21,996 nt of DNA from the NCBI GenBank assembly GCA_045590155.1, contig JAZNQL010000046.1, positions 1 through 21,996 on the forward strand, read 5' to 3'. Both the position numbers and the translations under genes were made by a program. Each line of letters opens with the position of its first letter. The stretch's first letter is position 1. Shown piece by piece: positions 7,232 through 13,431 of this stretch. The notes under the pieces are model-generated. The model saw only the letters and a list, made by a program, of their open reading frames with translations, did not search any database and was not told where the DNA came from. Source of the DNA: JAZNQL01 sp045590155 (GTDB taxonomy: Bacteria > Bacillota > Clostridia > UMGS1883 > UMGS1540).

Positions 7232-7303
7232 CTAATTCATTTTAAATATGCTTTTAAGTATTTTCCTTAAAAATTTAGGGGCTTTAAATACCATAATACG
7301 CAT
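7232..7303 (-). CDS. spoVM: Probable stage V sporulation protein SpoVM (23 aa)
   Basis: This 23-codon frame (ATG 7303-7301, stop TAG 7234-7232) encodes a basic amphipathic peptide. It aligns without gaps to B. subtilis SpoVM over 20 residues: Met1, K7, P9, K10, F11, L12 and I15 are identical, K17 replaces Arg17, and hydrophobic positions 3, 5, 6, 16, 19 and 20 stay hydrophobic. SpoVM inserts shallowly into the positively curved outer forespore membrane, anchors SpoIVA and so starts coat assembly; Pro9 is important for this. The ATG is preceded by GGGAGAGGTG with a 4-base spacer. Its neighbours are a 48-codon membrane protein gene upstream and ireB downstream. I see no clear mother-cell sigma-E promoter by eye. 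The peptide is short, so chance resemblance cannot be fully excluded, but the matched positions are the family's characteristic ones. Confidence 0.72.
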   Translation of the reverse strand: MRIMVFKAPKFLRKILKSIFKMN

Positions 7304-7325
7304 AAAACACCTCTCCCTTCTAAAA

Positions 7326-7472
7326 TTAACAACTAAAAAAGCACCATCCCATAATAATAAGCATAAGTGCTTCTACAATGGCTAAAATCCAAAGCGGCAG
7401 TATAGCTGCAATAAGCGCACCTACCGCAAATGATAAAACTATAACTCCTATTGTTTTGCGTTTACCACACAA
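7326..7472 (-). CDS. Small one-helix membrane protein upstream of spoVM (48 aa, TTG start)
   Basis: This frame runs from TTG at 7472-7470 to TAA at 7328-7326. The peptide starts MCGKRKT and continues with two hydrophobic stretches (about 8-25 and 26-46) broken by a proline near 26, so it has one long or two short membrane segments, with cysteines at both ends and positive charge at the N-terminus. A perfect GGGAGGTG ribosome binding site lies 6 bases before the TTG, and the next gene downstream is the probable spoVM 22 bases away, so the two may be co-transcribed. I do not recognise a named family. A role in sporulation is a guess from position only. The ribosome binding site lies in the 3' arm of a terminator-like hairpin (7471-7513), which either limits its translation or means the match is partly coincidental. 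Confidence 0.6.
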   Translation of the reverse strand: MCGKRKTIGVIVLSFAVGALIAAILPLWILAIVEALMLIIMGWCFFSC

Positions 7473-7513
7473 AAAAAGCACCTCCCGTTTGCTACATTTT
7501 ATTCGGGAGGCAC
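7471..7513 (-). terminator. Intrinsic terminator after the C_GCAxxG_C_C gene (overlaps a ribosome binding site)
   Basis: On the minus strand GTGCCTCCCG and CGGGAGGTGC pair over 10 bp (two G-T wobbles) around a 16-base loop, followed by seven T residues (7477-7471). It begins 8 bases after the stop codon of the upstream gene. Its 3' arm contains the GGGAGGTG site of the 48-codon gene. Confidence 0.75.
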
Positions 7514-7520
7514 ATTTTTG

Positions 7521-7979
7521 TTACTTTTGGTCAGATTCTTCTTTTTCGGCAATTATTTCGTCCATAATGCCGGCACAAATTTCAACAAGTTCAGCACAGG
7601 GACGTTTTTTATAATATTCTGCGGTCCTTTTTTCTGGGGTACCGCCAACTTCACAAGTTTCAAGAAGTTCTCGGCAAATAATAGATCCGGTTTCTTGCTT
7701 AAACTTTTCTGCCATAAGACGTATCAGTGAATAATGTTCAGCTTTAGCCAAAGCATTTTCTGTATCTGAATATCCGTATAAATATCCTGCTACCATAAAC
7801 ATTCCGCTTACCGCACCGCAAACTTCACGCATTCTGCCCATACCACCGCCAAAAGAAGATGACAGTTTTTTAGCAGTATCAAAGTCCATACCTGTTTTAT
7901 CGCAAAAAGCACAAAAAACAGCTTGCGCACAGTTACAACCCGAAACAAACAAATCTTTAGCTAATCTTTTGTGGTCCAT
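7521..7979 (-). CDS. C_GCAxxG_C_C family (probable redox) protein
   Basis: This 152-residue cytoplasmic protein has the cysteine pattern of the C_GCAxxG_C_C family: GCNCAQAVFCAFC (C15, C17, C23, C26), FGGGMGRMREVCGAVSGM (C54), then CRELLETC (C102, C109) and C128 and C135 near the C-terminus. The conserved cysteines suggest a redox or metal-binding role, and family members are often encoded near electron-transfer or radical-SAM genes, but no reaction is firmly assigned. The frame extends 14 codons upstream of the chosen start; ATG 7979 is preferred because GGAGATG lies 5 bases before it and the predicted promoter leaves only a short leader. It is transcribed divergently from the CLC transporter gene and followed by a terminator-like hairpin. 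Confidence 0.88.
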   Translation of the reverse strand: MDHKRLAKDLFVSGCNCAQAVFCAFCDKTGMDFDTAKKLSSSFGGGMGRMREVCGAVSGMFMVAGYLYGYSDTENALAKAEHYSLIRLMAEKFKQETGSIICRELLETCEVGGTPEKRTAEYYKKRPCAELVEICAGIMDEIIAEKEESDQK

Positions 7980-8011
7980 AAAAACATCTCCAATAAAATT
8001 TTTGTAAACAT

Positions 8012-8041
8012 ATTTTATCATATTGGCATAACTTTTGTAAA
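8012..8041 (-). promoter_or_regulatory. Promoter of the C_GCAxxG_C_C gene
   Basis: On the minus strand TTTACA (8041-8036) and TAAAAT (8017-8012) are 18 bases apart, with transcription starting near 8005. It is back to back with the CLC promoter at 8060-8088, so the 20 bases between them could hold a shared control site. Confidence 0.5.
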
Positions 8042-8059
8042 GAGATAAGCAAACAAATA

Positions 8060-8088
8060 TTTACAAAATGCGCCTTTGGTGTTATAAT
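8060..8088 (+). promoter_or_regulatory. Promoter of the CLC transporter gene
   Basis: TTTACA (8060-8065), a 17-base spacer and a perfect TATAAT (8083-8088). The leader of about 65 bases carries no visible riboswitch. Confidence 0.75.
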
Positions 8089-8158
8089 TGATACTGCCTT
8101 TGTTTTGTTCAATTTAAATGACAATACTTTTAGAGAGTTTAATTAAAGGAGAATACTT

Positions 8159-9373
8159 TTGCATAAAACAATAGAAAATATCACATCTACATTAAAATTG
8201 ATACCCATAGGACTTTTAATCGGGGTTGTGGGAGGACTTCTTGGAACAATTTTTCATATAAGTTTATATTGTGTAACAAGGATTAGAGAACATAATTCAT
8301 ATTTGATATACTTTCTGCCGTTTGCAGGCATTGTAATTGCGTTTATCTATAATCTCTTTAGGGATAAAGGTAATATAGATATAAAACGTGTTTTTCAATC
8401 AGTTAAAGATGATAAGGATATCCCGATTATTATGATTCCGCTGATATTTGCAGGAACGCTAATTACACATATGTTTGGAGGTTCCGCAGGAAGAGAAGGG
8501 GCAGCATTGCAACTTGGTGGAAGTGTTGGTTACAATCTTGCCAAAAAATTAAATCGGGACACTCAAAGTACAGCACTAATGGTTACCGCGGGAATGAGCA
8601 GCGTTTTTTCTGCTTTGTTTGGAGTTCCTTTTGCGGCAACAGTTTTTTCTTTGGAAGTAATAAAGAAAAAAGGGATGTTCAACTATAAAGGACTTTTTTT
8701 AGGCTTTATTTCATCTGCAAGTGCCTTTGTTATATCACAACTTCTGGGTGTGAGCAAAACCAGATTTGATATGCCCCTAATTCCTCACTATAACGTAGAT
8801 ATAATATTGAAATCAGCATTGCTTTCTGTATTATGTGCAGGTGTTTGCATCATATTTGCAACAAGTCTTCACAAAACAGAGCTTTTAATGAAAAAATATA
8901 TTTCAAACTGCTACATAAGAGCAGCAATAGGCGGATTATTGATTGTGTTTTTAACTATTGCGTTAGGGACAACTGATTATAATGGTGCAGGTGTGGAGAT
9001 TATAAAAAATGCTATTTTGGGGCAAACAAAAAACAGCGCATTTATTATGAAAATTATATTTACGGCAATTACAATCGGGGCAGGCTTTAAAGGAGGCGAG
9101 ATTGTTCCCACCTTTTTTATAGGTGCTACATTTGGTTGCTATATAGGCACACTTTTGGGCCCTGATGCAGGCATTTTTGCATCTGTTGGACTGGTTGCTA
9201 TGTTTGCCGGTATGACTAAATGTCCTATTGCTTCCTTGCTACTTGCAATAGAAGTATTTGGTGCAAAAGGAATTCCACTTTTTTTGATTTCAATCATAAT
9301 AACACTTATGTTTTCAGGTCAGTTCGGTTTGTATGAAAATTCAGAAAAAGGCAAAAAAATTATATATTTTTGA
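8159..9373 (+). CDS. CLC-family anion channel/transporter
   Basis: This 404-residue inner-membrane protein belongs to the CLC family, which moves chloride or, in one branch, fluoride, often in exchange for protons. About ten hydrophobic segments are visible. The core motifs are GGSAGREGAALQLGGSVG (gating glutamate E113), GMSSVFSALFGVPFAATVFSLE (136-166) and GAGFKGGEIVPTFFIGATFG (307-325). There are no C-terminal CBS domains. The start is TTG at 8159 with AAAGGAG 7 bases upstream; no better start exists in frame. The N-terminal GSGIP motif of classical chloride members is absent (GNIDIKRVF at that place, about 71-79), and a Val (V167) appears to sit where the E. coli exchanger has its inner proton glutamate, so anion choice and proton coupling are open. 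It is followed by the riboswitch-led chrA cassette without a clear terminator of its own. Confidence 0.92.
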   Translation: MHKTIENITSTLKLIPIGLLIGVVGGLLGTIFHISLYCVTRIREHNSYLIYFLPFAGIVIAFIYNLFRDKGNIDIKRVFQSVKDDKDIPIIMIPLIFAGTLITHMFGGSAGREGAALQLGGSVGYNLAKKLNRDTQSTALMVTAGMSSVFSALFGVPFAATVFSLEVIKKKGMFNYKGLFLGFISSASAFVISQLLGVSKTRFDMPLIPHYNVDIILKSALLSVLCAGVCIIFATSLHKTELLMKKYISNCYIRAAIGGLLIVFLTIALGTTDYNGAGVEIIKNAILGQTKNSAFIMKIIFTAITIGAGFKGGEIVPTFFIGATFGCYIGTLLGPDAGIFASVGLVAMFAGMTKCPIASLLLAIEVFGAKGIPLFLISIIITLMFSGQFGLYENSEKGKKIIYF

Positions 9374-9418
9374 AAAGTACATACAATACTGAAACAGAAG
9401 AAATATGTCTTAAAAATA

Positions 9419-9447
9419 TTGACAATGTTGTAAAAATGTGTTACCAT
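9419..9447 (+). promoter_or_regulatory. Promoter of the riboswitch-led chrA cassette
   Basis: TTGACA (9419-9424), a 17-base spacer and TACCAT (9442-9447). Transcription would start near 9454, immediately before the first paired strand of the structured leader at 9456, which fits a dedicated riboswitch transcript. Confidence 0.75.
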
Positions 9448-9455
9448 ATCTATAA

Positions 9456-9560
9456 ATAAAAGGGAGTAATTTGCGGAATTTCCGTCTGTGTATGCGTCAG
9501 TACATTTCTTTTGAAATCGCAGCACAGCACTTATGTAATAAAGTGTAATGAGACTTTTAT
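9456..9560 (+). promoter_or_regulatory. Structured leader resembling the yybP-ykoY (Mn2+) riboswitch
   Basis: P1 pairs ATAAAAG (9456-9462) with CTTTTAT (9554-9560). Next to it are GGAGTAA (9463-9469) on the 5' side and AATGAGA (9547-9553) on the 3' side, like the GGGGAGUAG and GAGACC signatures of the yybP-ykoY class. Inside lie a hairpin (CGGA 9474-9477 with TCCG 9481-9484), a long arm (CTGTG 9486-9490 with CACAG 9523-9527; TGCG 9493-9496 with CGCA 9518-9521; an asymmetric loop TCAGTAC 9497-9503; tip ATTTC with GAAAT), and a third hairpin (CACTT 9528-9532 with AAGTG 9541-9545). Four helices around one junction and an internal loop in the long arm match the known layout, in which two docked legs bind Mn2+. 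P1's 3' strand is also part of the terminator at 9552-9589. Known members control Mn2+ export and related genes. No covariance search was possible. Confidence 0.75.
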
Positions 9561-9589
9561 TGTGTTTTAGGCACAATAAAAGTCTTTTT
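9552..9589 (+). terminator. Riboswitch expression-platform terminator
   Basis: GACTTTTATTGTG (9552-9564) and CACAATAAAAGTC (9572-9584) form a perfect 13-bp stem with a 7-base loop and T5 at 9585-9589. Its 5' arm contains the whole 3' strand of aptamer P1 (9554-9560), so P1 and this hairpin cannot form together. Ligand-stabilised P1 should therefore act as antiterminator, an ON switch. Confidence 0.88.
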
Positions 9590-9613
9590 GGTTTAGGTTA
9601 TGAGGTATTTTTA

Positions 9614-10165
9614 ATGAGAACACTTTTGAAATTGTTTTTTGCATTTGCAAAAATAGGTGCAGTAACCTTTGGGGGAGGGTATGCAATGCTTCCCATCCTT
9701 CAAAGAGATATTGTAGAAAAATACGGATGGGCAACAGAGGATGAACTTATGGACTATTTTGCCATAGGTCAGTGTACGCCCGGAGTTATAGCTGTAAATA
9801 CAGCTACTTTTATAGGGAAAAAGCAAAAAGGTATTTTGGGCGGTATTTTTGCAACACTTGGTGTTGTTTTTCCGTCTTTAGTAATTGTAAGCATTATAGC
9901 TGCTTTTATTTCAAACTTTGCAGAAATTTCTTATGTGCAGCATGCATTAGCAGGGATACGGGTATGCGTTTGTGTGCTTATATTTAATTCGGTGCTTAAA
10001 CTTTCAAAAGGTGCATTGGTTGATAAATGGAGCATTTTTATATTTGCGGCAGTACTGATTTTATCATTGTTCTTTAATATTTCGGCAGCATATCTTGTGC
10101 TAGGGGCAGGCTTTGCGGGATATGTAATAAAGCGTCTTGTGGGAAAGGAGAAAAATAATGTTTGA
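9614..10165 (+). CDS. chrA: Chromate transporter family half-protein, first of pair (ChrA N-type)
   Basis: This 183-residue membrane protein has one CHR domain. Short-chain ChrA proteins act as heteromeric pairs that together correspond to one long-chain ChrA and export chromate by exchange or proton motive force; in anaerobes the physiological substrate is mostly unknown. The signature AKIGAVTFGGGYAMLPIL is near 12-29, QCTPGVIAVNTATFIG near 56-71, and five to six hydrophobic segments follow. The frame is open 22 codons upstream of this start, but the terminator stem lies inside that extension. The ATG at 9614 has GAGGT 7 bases upstream and gives a family-like N-terminus. It overlaps the second half-gene by 8 bases and is controlled by the leader at 9456-9589. 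Confidence 0.92.
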   Translation: MRTLLKLFFAFAKIGAVTFGGGYAMLPILQRDIVEKYGWATEDELMDYFAIGQCTPGVIAVNTATFIGKKQKGILGGIFATLGVVFPSLVIVSIIAAFISNFAEISYVQHALAGIRVCVCVLIFNSVLKLSKGALVDKWSIFIFAAVLILSLFFNISAAYLVLGAGFAGYVIKRLVGKEKNNV

Positions 10166-10691
10166 GCTTTTTATCTCCTTTTTTAAAACAGGGCTTTTAG
10201 CGATAGGCGGAGGGCTTGCAACTCTGCCATTTTTGTACGAAATGGCAGAAAAATATGATTGGATTACAGTTTCTGATATATCAAATCTTATCGCTGTATC
10301 AGAATCAACTCCGGGGCCGCTAGGTGTAAATATGGCAACCTATGTTGGTTTTATAAACGATGGTGTCATAGGCGCAATAATAGCAACTCTTGGTCTTATT
10401 TTGCCATCATTACTTATTATACTTATTATATCAACGTTTTTAGATAAATTCAAAGAAAACAAAACTGTAAAAAATATATTTTATGGCTTGCGTGCAGCTT
10501 CTTGTGCACTTATTGTGGCAGCAGGTCTTGGTGTTTGTAAAATAGCTTTTTTTACCCAAAATACCAACATTTTTCTATGGAAGGGTGCAATCTTGGCAGC
10601 AACGATTCTTTTTGCAACAAAAAAATTTAAATGGCATCCCATAATTTTTATAGCCCTTTCGGCTGTTATTGGAATAATATTTAAATTTTAA
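10158..10691 (+). CDS. chrA: Chromate transporter family half-protein, second of pair
   Basis: This 177-residue membrane protein is homologous to the preceding one: FKTGLLAIGGGLATLPFL near 8-25 and SESTPGPLGVNMATYVG near 50-66, followed by hydrophobic segments and a short C-terminus. The two half-proteins most likely assemble in opposite membrane orientation into one transporter, as is known for short-chain ChrA pairs. The frame starts 7 codons earlier at 10137, but the ATG at 10158 is preceded by AAAGGAG with a 7-base spacer. It overlaps the first gene by 8 bases, which favours equal synthesis by coupling. It is followed after 31 bases, with no terminator, by the sodium-pump beta subunit. 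Confidence 0.92.
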   Translation: MFELFISFFKTGLLAIGGGLATLPFLYEMAEKYDWITVSDISNLIAVSESTPGPLGVNMATYVGFINDGVIGAIIATLGLILPSLLIILIISTFLDKFKENKTVKNIFYGLRAASCALIVAAGLGVCKIAFFTQNTNIFLWKGAILAATILFATKKFKWHPIIFIALSAVIGIIFKF

Positions 10692-10722
10692 AATATAAAA
10701 ACAAAAAGAAAGGACAAAAATC

Positions 10723-11862
10723 ATGGAATTTTTATTAGACGGCTTCAGGGCAGTTACCTGGCAACAAGGAGTTATGTATCTTGTAGGGTTAGCTTTAATC
10801 TACCTTGCTATACAAAAAAATTATGAACCCTCCCTTCTTTTGCCAATGGGTTTTGGTGCAATACTTGTAAACCTTCCTTTTTCAGGAGTGTTAAATCAGA
10901 CAATAGAAGGAATAGGGGAAGTACACGGTATTATTGAATGGCTTTACGAAGTGGGAATAGGAGTTTCGGAAGCAATGCCTCTTCTTTTATTCATAGGCAT
11001 AGGTGCTATGATAGATTTCGGACCCCTACTTTCAAATCCTAAAATGTTTCTTTTCGGTGCGGCAGCACAGTTTGGAATATTTTTTGTAGTAGTACTTGCT
11101 GTTATGCTCGGTTTTGATTTAAAAGATGCAGCTTCCATAGGTATTATAGGCGCAGCTGACGGACCTACTTCAATACTTGTATCACAAGTGTTAAAATCAA
11201 ATTATATAGGACCTATTGCAGTTGCAGCATACTCATATATGGCACTTGTGCCAATTATACAGCCTGCGGCAATCAAAGCAGTTACAACAAAAAAAGAACG
11301 TCAGATAAAAATGGAATATAACCCTGCAAATGTTTCTAAATTCTTAAGAATTGCTTTTCCTATAATAGTAACATTTATAGCAGGCTTTATAGCACCTACA
11401 TCTGTTTCTTTGGTAGGATTTTTAATGTTCGGCAACCTCTTAAGAGAATGTGGCGTATTAAATTCACTTTCTGAATCGGCACAGAACGTTTTAGCAAACC
11501 TTGTTACACTTTTGCTTGGTATAACAATTTCATTCAGCATGGTGGCTGAAGAATTTGTAAATATAAACACACTTCTTATTATGGGACTCGGTCTTGTAGC
11601 ATTTGTGTTCGACAGTATTGCAGGTGTGTTCTTTGCAAAATTCTTAAATCTTTTCTCCAAAAACAAAATCAACCCAATGGTTGGTGCAGCAGGAATATCA
11701 GCATTCCCAATGTCTGCACGTGTAATTCAAAAGCTTGGACAGGAAGCTGACAACCAGAACTTCCTTCTTATGCATGCGGTAGGAGCAAACGTTTCAGGAC
11801 AGATAGCATCAGTTCTGGCAGGCGGTATGATTTTAAATTTGCTTCCGCAGCTTATAAAGTAA
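10723..11862 (+). CDS. Sodium-translocating decarboxylase beta subunit (OadB/GcdB/MmdB family)
   Basis: This 379-residue polytopic membrane protein is the ion-channel subunit of biotin-dependent sodium-pump decarboxylases (oxaloacetate, methylmalonyl-CoA or glutaconyl-CoA). In those complexes it decarboxylates carboxybiotin and couples this to Na+ export. Key elements are GAADGPTSILVSQ with the essential aspartate D146, FGNLLRECGVLNSL near 236-249, and the C-terminal GISAFPMSARVIQK and HAVGANVSGQIAS (N356 region). An AAAGGA site precedes the ATG. It sits after the chrA pair without a terminator and is followed by a tiny OadG-like gene. No carboxyltransferase alpha subunit or biotin carrier is present in the window, so its substrate partner is either encoded elsewhere or it belongs to a different pump. 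Confidence 0.95.
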   Translation: MEFLLDGFRAVTWQQGVMYLVGLALIYLAIQKNYEPSLLLPMGFGAILVNLPFSGVLNQTIEGIGEVHGIIEWLYEVGIGVSEAMPLLLFIGIGAMIDFGPLLSNPKMFLFGAAAQFGIFFVVVLAVMLGFDLKDAASIGIIGAADGPTSILVSQVLKSNYIGPIAVAAYSYMALVPIIQPAAIKAVTTKKERQIKMEYNPANVSKFLRIAFPIIVTFIAGFIAPTSVSLVGFLMFGNLLRECGVLNSLSESAQNVLANLVTLLLGITISFSMVAEEFVNINTLLIMGLGLVAFVFDSIAGVFFAKFLNLFSKNKINPMVGAAGISAFPMSARVIQKLGQEADNQNFLLMHAVGANVSGQIASVLAGGMILNLLPQLIK

Positions 11863-11877
11863 TAGGAGGGTAATAAG

Positions 11878-11997
11878 ATGAATTATTTTAATATTGCAGC
11901 TTCACTGAAGCTTATGTGGCAGGGTATGCTTGGTATATTTATAGTAATGATGGCAATAGCCTTAATTGTTTACCTGTTCACTAAATTTTCAAAATAA
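11878..11997 (+). CDS. OadG-related small subunit (39 aa)
   Basis: This gene is too short for most ORF callers. ATG at 11878 is preceded by AGGAGGG with a 7-base spacer, and the stop is TAA at 11995-11997. The peptide has a short polar start with MWQGMLGIF near 13-21, one hydrophobic membrane helix (about 17-34) and a basic tail (FTKFSK). The pattern 'LMxQGMxGIFxxM' plus one helix is that of the gamma-type (OadG-related) small subunits that stabilise the beta subunit of sodium-pump decarboxylases. Position supports this: it starts 15 bases after the beta-subunit stop and the operon ends directly after it. The full-length OadG C-terminal zinc-binding tail is missing, as is usual for the small form. 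Confidence 0.82.
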   Translation: MNYFNIAASLKLMWQGMLGIFIVMMAIALIVYLFTKFSK

Positions 11998-11998
11998 T

Positions 11999-12034
11999 AA
12001 AAAAGCGGTGTAAGAAATTTACACCGCTTTTTTT
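11999..12034. terminator. Bidirectional terminator between the sodium-pump genes and the M18 peptidase
   Basis: AAGCGGTGTAA and TTACACCGCTT pair with a short GAAAT-type loop, with an A-run on the left and T7 (12028-12034) on the right. It can end both the plus-strand cassette and the convergent minus-strand operon. Confidence 0.9.
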
Positions 12035-12048
12035 ATAACTGAATATTT

Positions 12049-13431
12049 TTATTTTATAAAAGCTTTATATGCTTCATATGCCATATAAATATCAAATTTT
12101 GAAGCAACTTCCATAGGTGAATGCATCGAAAGTAAAGCAACACCCATATCAATAGTGTCAATATCAAGATTTGCAACATACTGGGCAATAGTACCGCCAC
12201 CGCCGATATCAACCTTTCCAAGCTCACCTGTTTGCCAAACAATATCGTTTGAATCGAAGATGTTTCTTACATAGCTTACATATTCTGCAGAAGCATCGCT
12301 TGAGCCCGATTTGCCTCTTGAGCCTGTGTACTTCGAAATTAAGGGACCGTATCCCATTAAGGATGAGTTTTGCTTATCCATAACAGAAGCATAAGCCGGG
12401 TCAAAAGCTGCATTAACATCAGCCGAAATACATTTTGAAGCAGAAAGACAACGTCGGAGAGATAATTCCCCTTGTCCCATAAGATTTATCATTTCAGCCA
12501 AAGTGTTTTCAAAGAAACGTGACTTCATACCCGTATTTCCCATACTGCCTATTTCTTCCTTGTCAACTAAAAGACATACAGCAGTTTTTTTAGGAGTATC
12601 GATATCAAATAAAGCCATAAGCTCGGGATATGCACAAATTCTGTCATCCTGACCTGGGCCGCCAATCATGCTGCGGTCAAAACCGATATCCTTTAAATTG
12701 AAAGCGGGTACGGCTTCAATTTCGGCACTTAAAAAATCAGCTTCCACAATTCCGTAAGTTTTATTAAGATAATCTAAAATAGCAAGTTTAACGGGATTTT
12801 TTGCATCCTTATCATCAAGAGGAATACTACCGATTATAATGTTAAGATTTTCGGCATCAATAATCTGCCCCATAGTTTTCTTTGCCTGTTCCTGTGCAAG
12901 ATGGGGAAGAAGGTCTGATATAGTAAAAGTAACATCGTCGCCTTCATCGCCTATTGCCAGGCAAACTTCATCTCCGTTTGCAAGGCAAACCTTTCCGTGA
13001 AGAGCAAGGGGAATAGTAGTCCACTGATATTTTTTAATTCCGCCATAGTAATGAGTTTTTAAAAATGCAATATCGGTATCTTCTATAAAAGGAACCTGTT
13101 TCAAATCAAGTCTTGGCGAGTCGATGTGTGCACCAATAATATTGATTCCTTCTTCTATATTTTCTGTTCCTATAACAGAAAGTAAAACAGCTTTTCCTCT
13201 GTTTACTCTGTAAACCTTATCGCCAGCTTTTAAAGAATCGAAAGACGATATAGGACGAAAGCCCTGCTTTTCTGCTTCCAAAACTGCATTGATGGCAAAT
13301 TCGCGCTCTGTGCGGGAATTGTTTAAAAAGCTTTTGTATCCTTCACAAAACTCAAAAATTGTATCGCGAAGCTCAGGCTTTAAAAGCCAGCCGTTTTTTT
13401 TGGTAAGACAAAGTTTTTCTTCAAGATTCAT
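12049..13431 (-). CDS. M18 family aminopeptidase
   Basis: This 460-residue cytoplasmic dizinc peptidase removes N-terminal residues from peptides; M18 members prefer acidic or neutral hydrophobic residues. Metal and catalytic motifs are visible: H102 and D104 in IGAHIDSPRLDLK, GGPGQDDRICAYPEL, the catalytic/metal pair in LVDKEEIGSMGNTGM, SADVNAAFDP, and the terminal MHSPMEVASKFD, whose histidine is the usual last ligand. Length fits the family. Its ATG directly follows the ftsH stop (TAAATG) and its GGAGG site lies inside the end of ftsH, so translation is coupled. It is the last gene of the long minus-strand operon and is followed by a terminator. The exact substrate preference cannot be told from sequence. 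Confidence 0.95.
   Translation of the reverse strand: MNLEEKLCLTKKNGWLLKPELRDTIFEFCEGYKSFLNNSRTEREFAINAVLEAEKQGFRPISSFDSLKAGDKVYRVNRGKAVLLSVIGTENIEEGINIIGAHIDSPRLDLKQVPFIEDTDIAFLKTHYYGGIKKYQWTTIPLALHGKVCLANGDEVCLAIGDEGDDVTFTISDLLPHLAQEQAKKTMGQIIDAENLNIIIGSIPLDDKDAKNPVKLAILDYLNKTYGIVEADFLSAEIEAVPAFNLKDIGFDRSMIGGPGQDDRICAYPELMALFDIDTPKKTAVCLLVDKEEIGSMGNTGMKSRFFENTLAEMINLMGQGELSLRRCLSASKCISADVNAAFDPAYASVMDKQNSSLMGYGPLISKYTGSRGKSGSSDASAEYVSYVRNIFDSNDIVWQTGELGKVDIGGGGTIAQYVANLDIDTIDMGVALLSMHSPMEVASKFDIYMAYEAYKAFIK

Noticed and set aside
8089..8158. Possible fluoride riboswitch before the CLC gene
   Set aside because: The 65-base leader has no recognisable conserved fluoride-aptamer segments and no terminator-like fold.
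9319..9576. Minus-strand frame of 85 codons across the CLC end and the riboswitch
   Set aside because: It is antisense to a coding end and to a structured leader with a clear promoter and terminator on the plus strand, so coding is unlikely.
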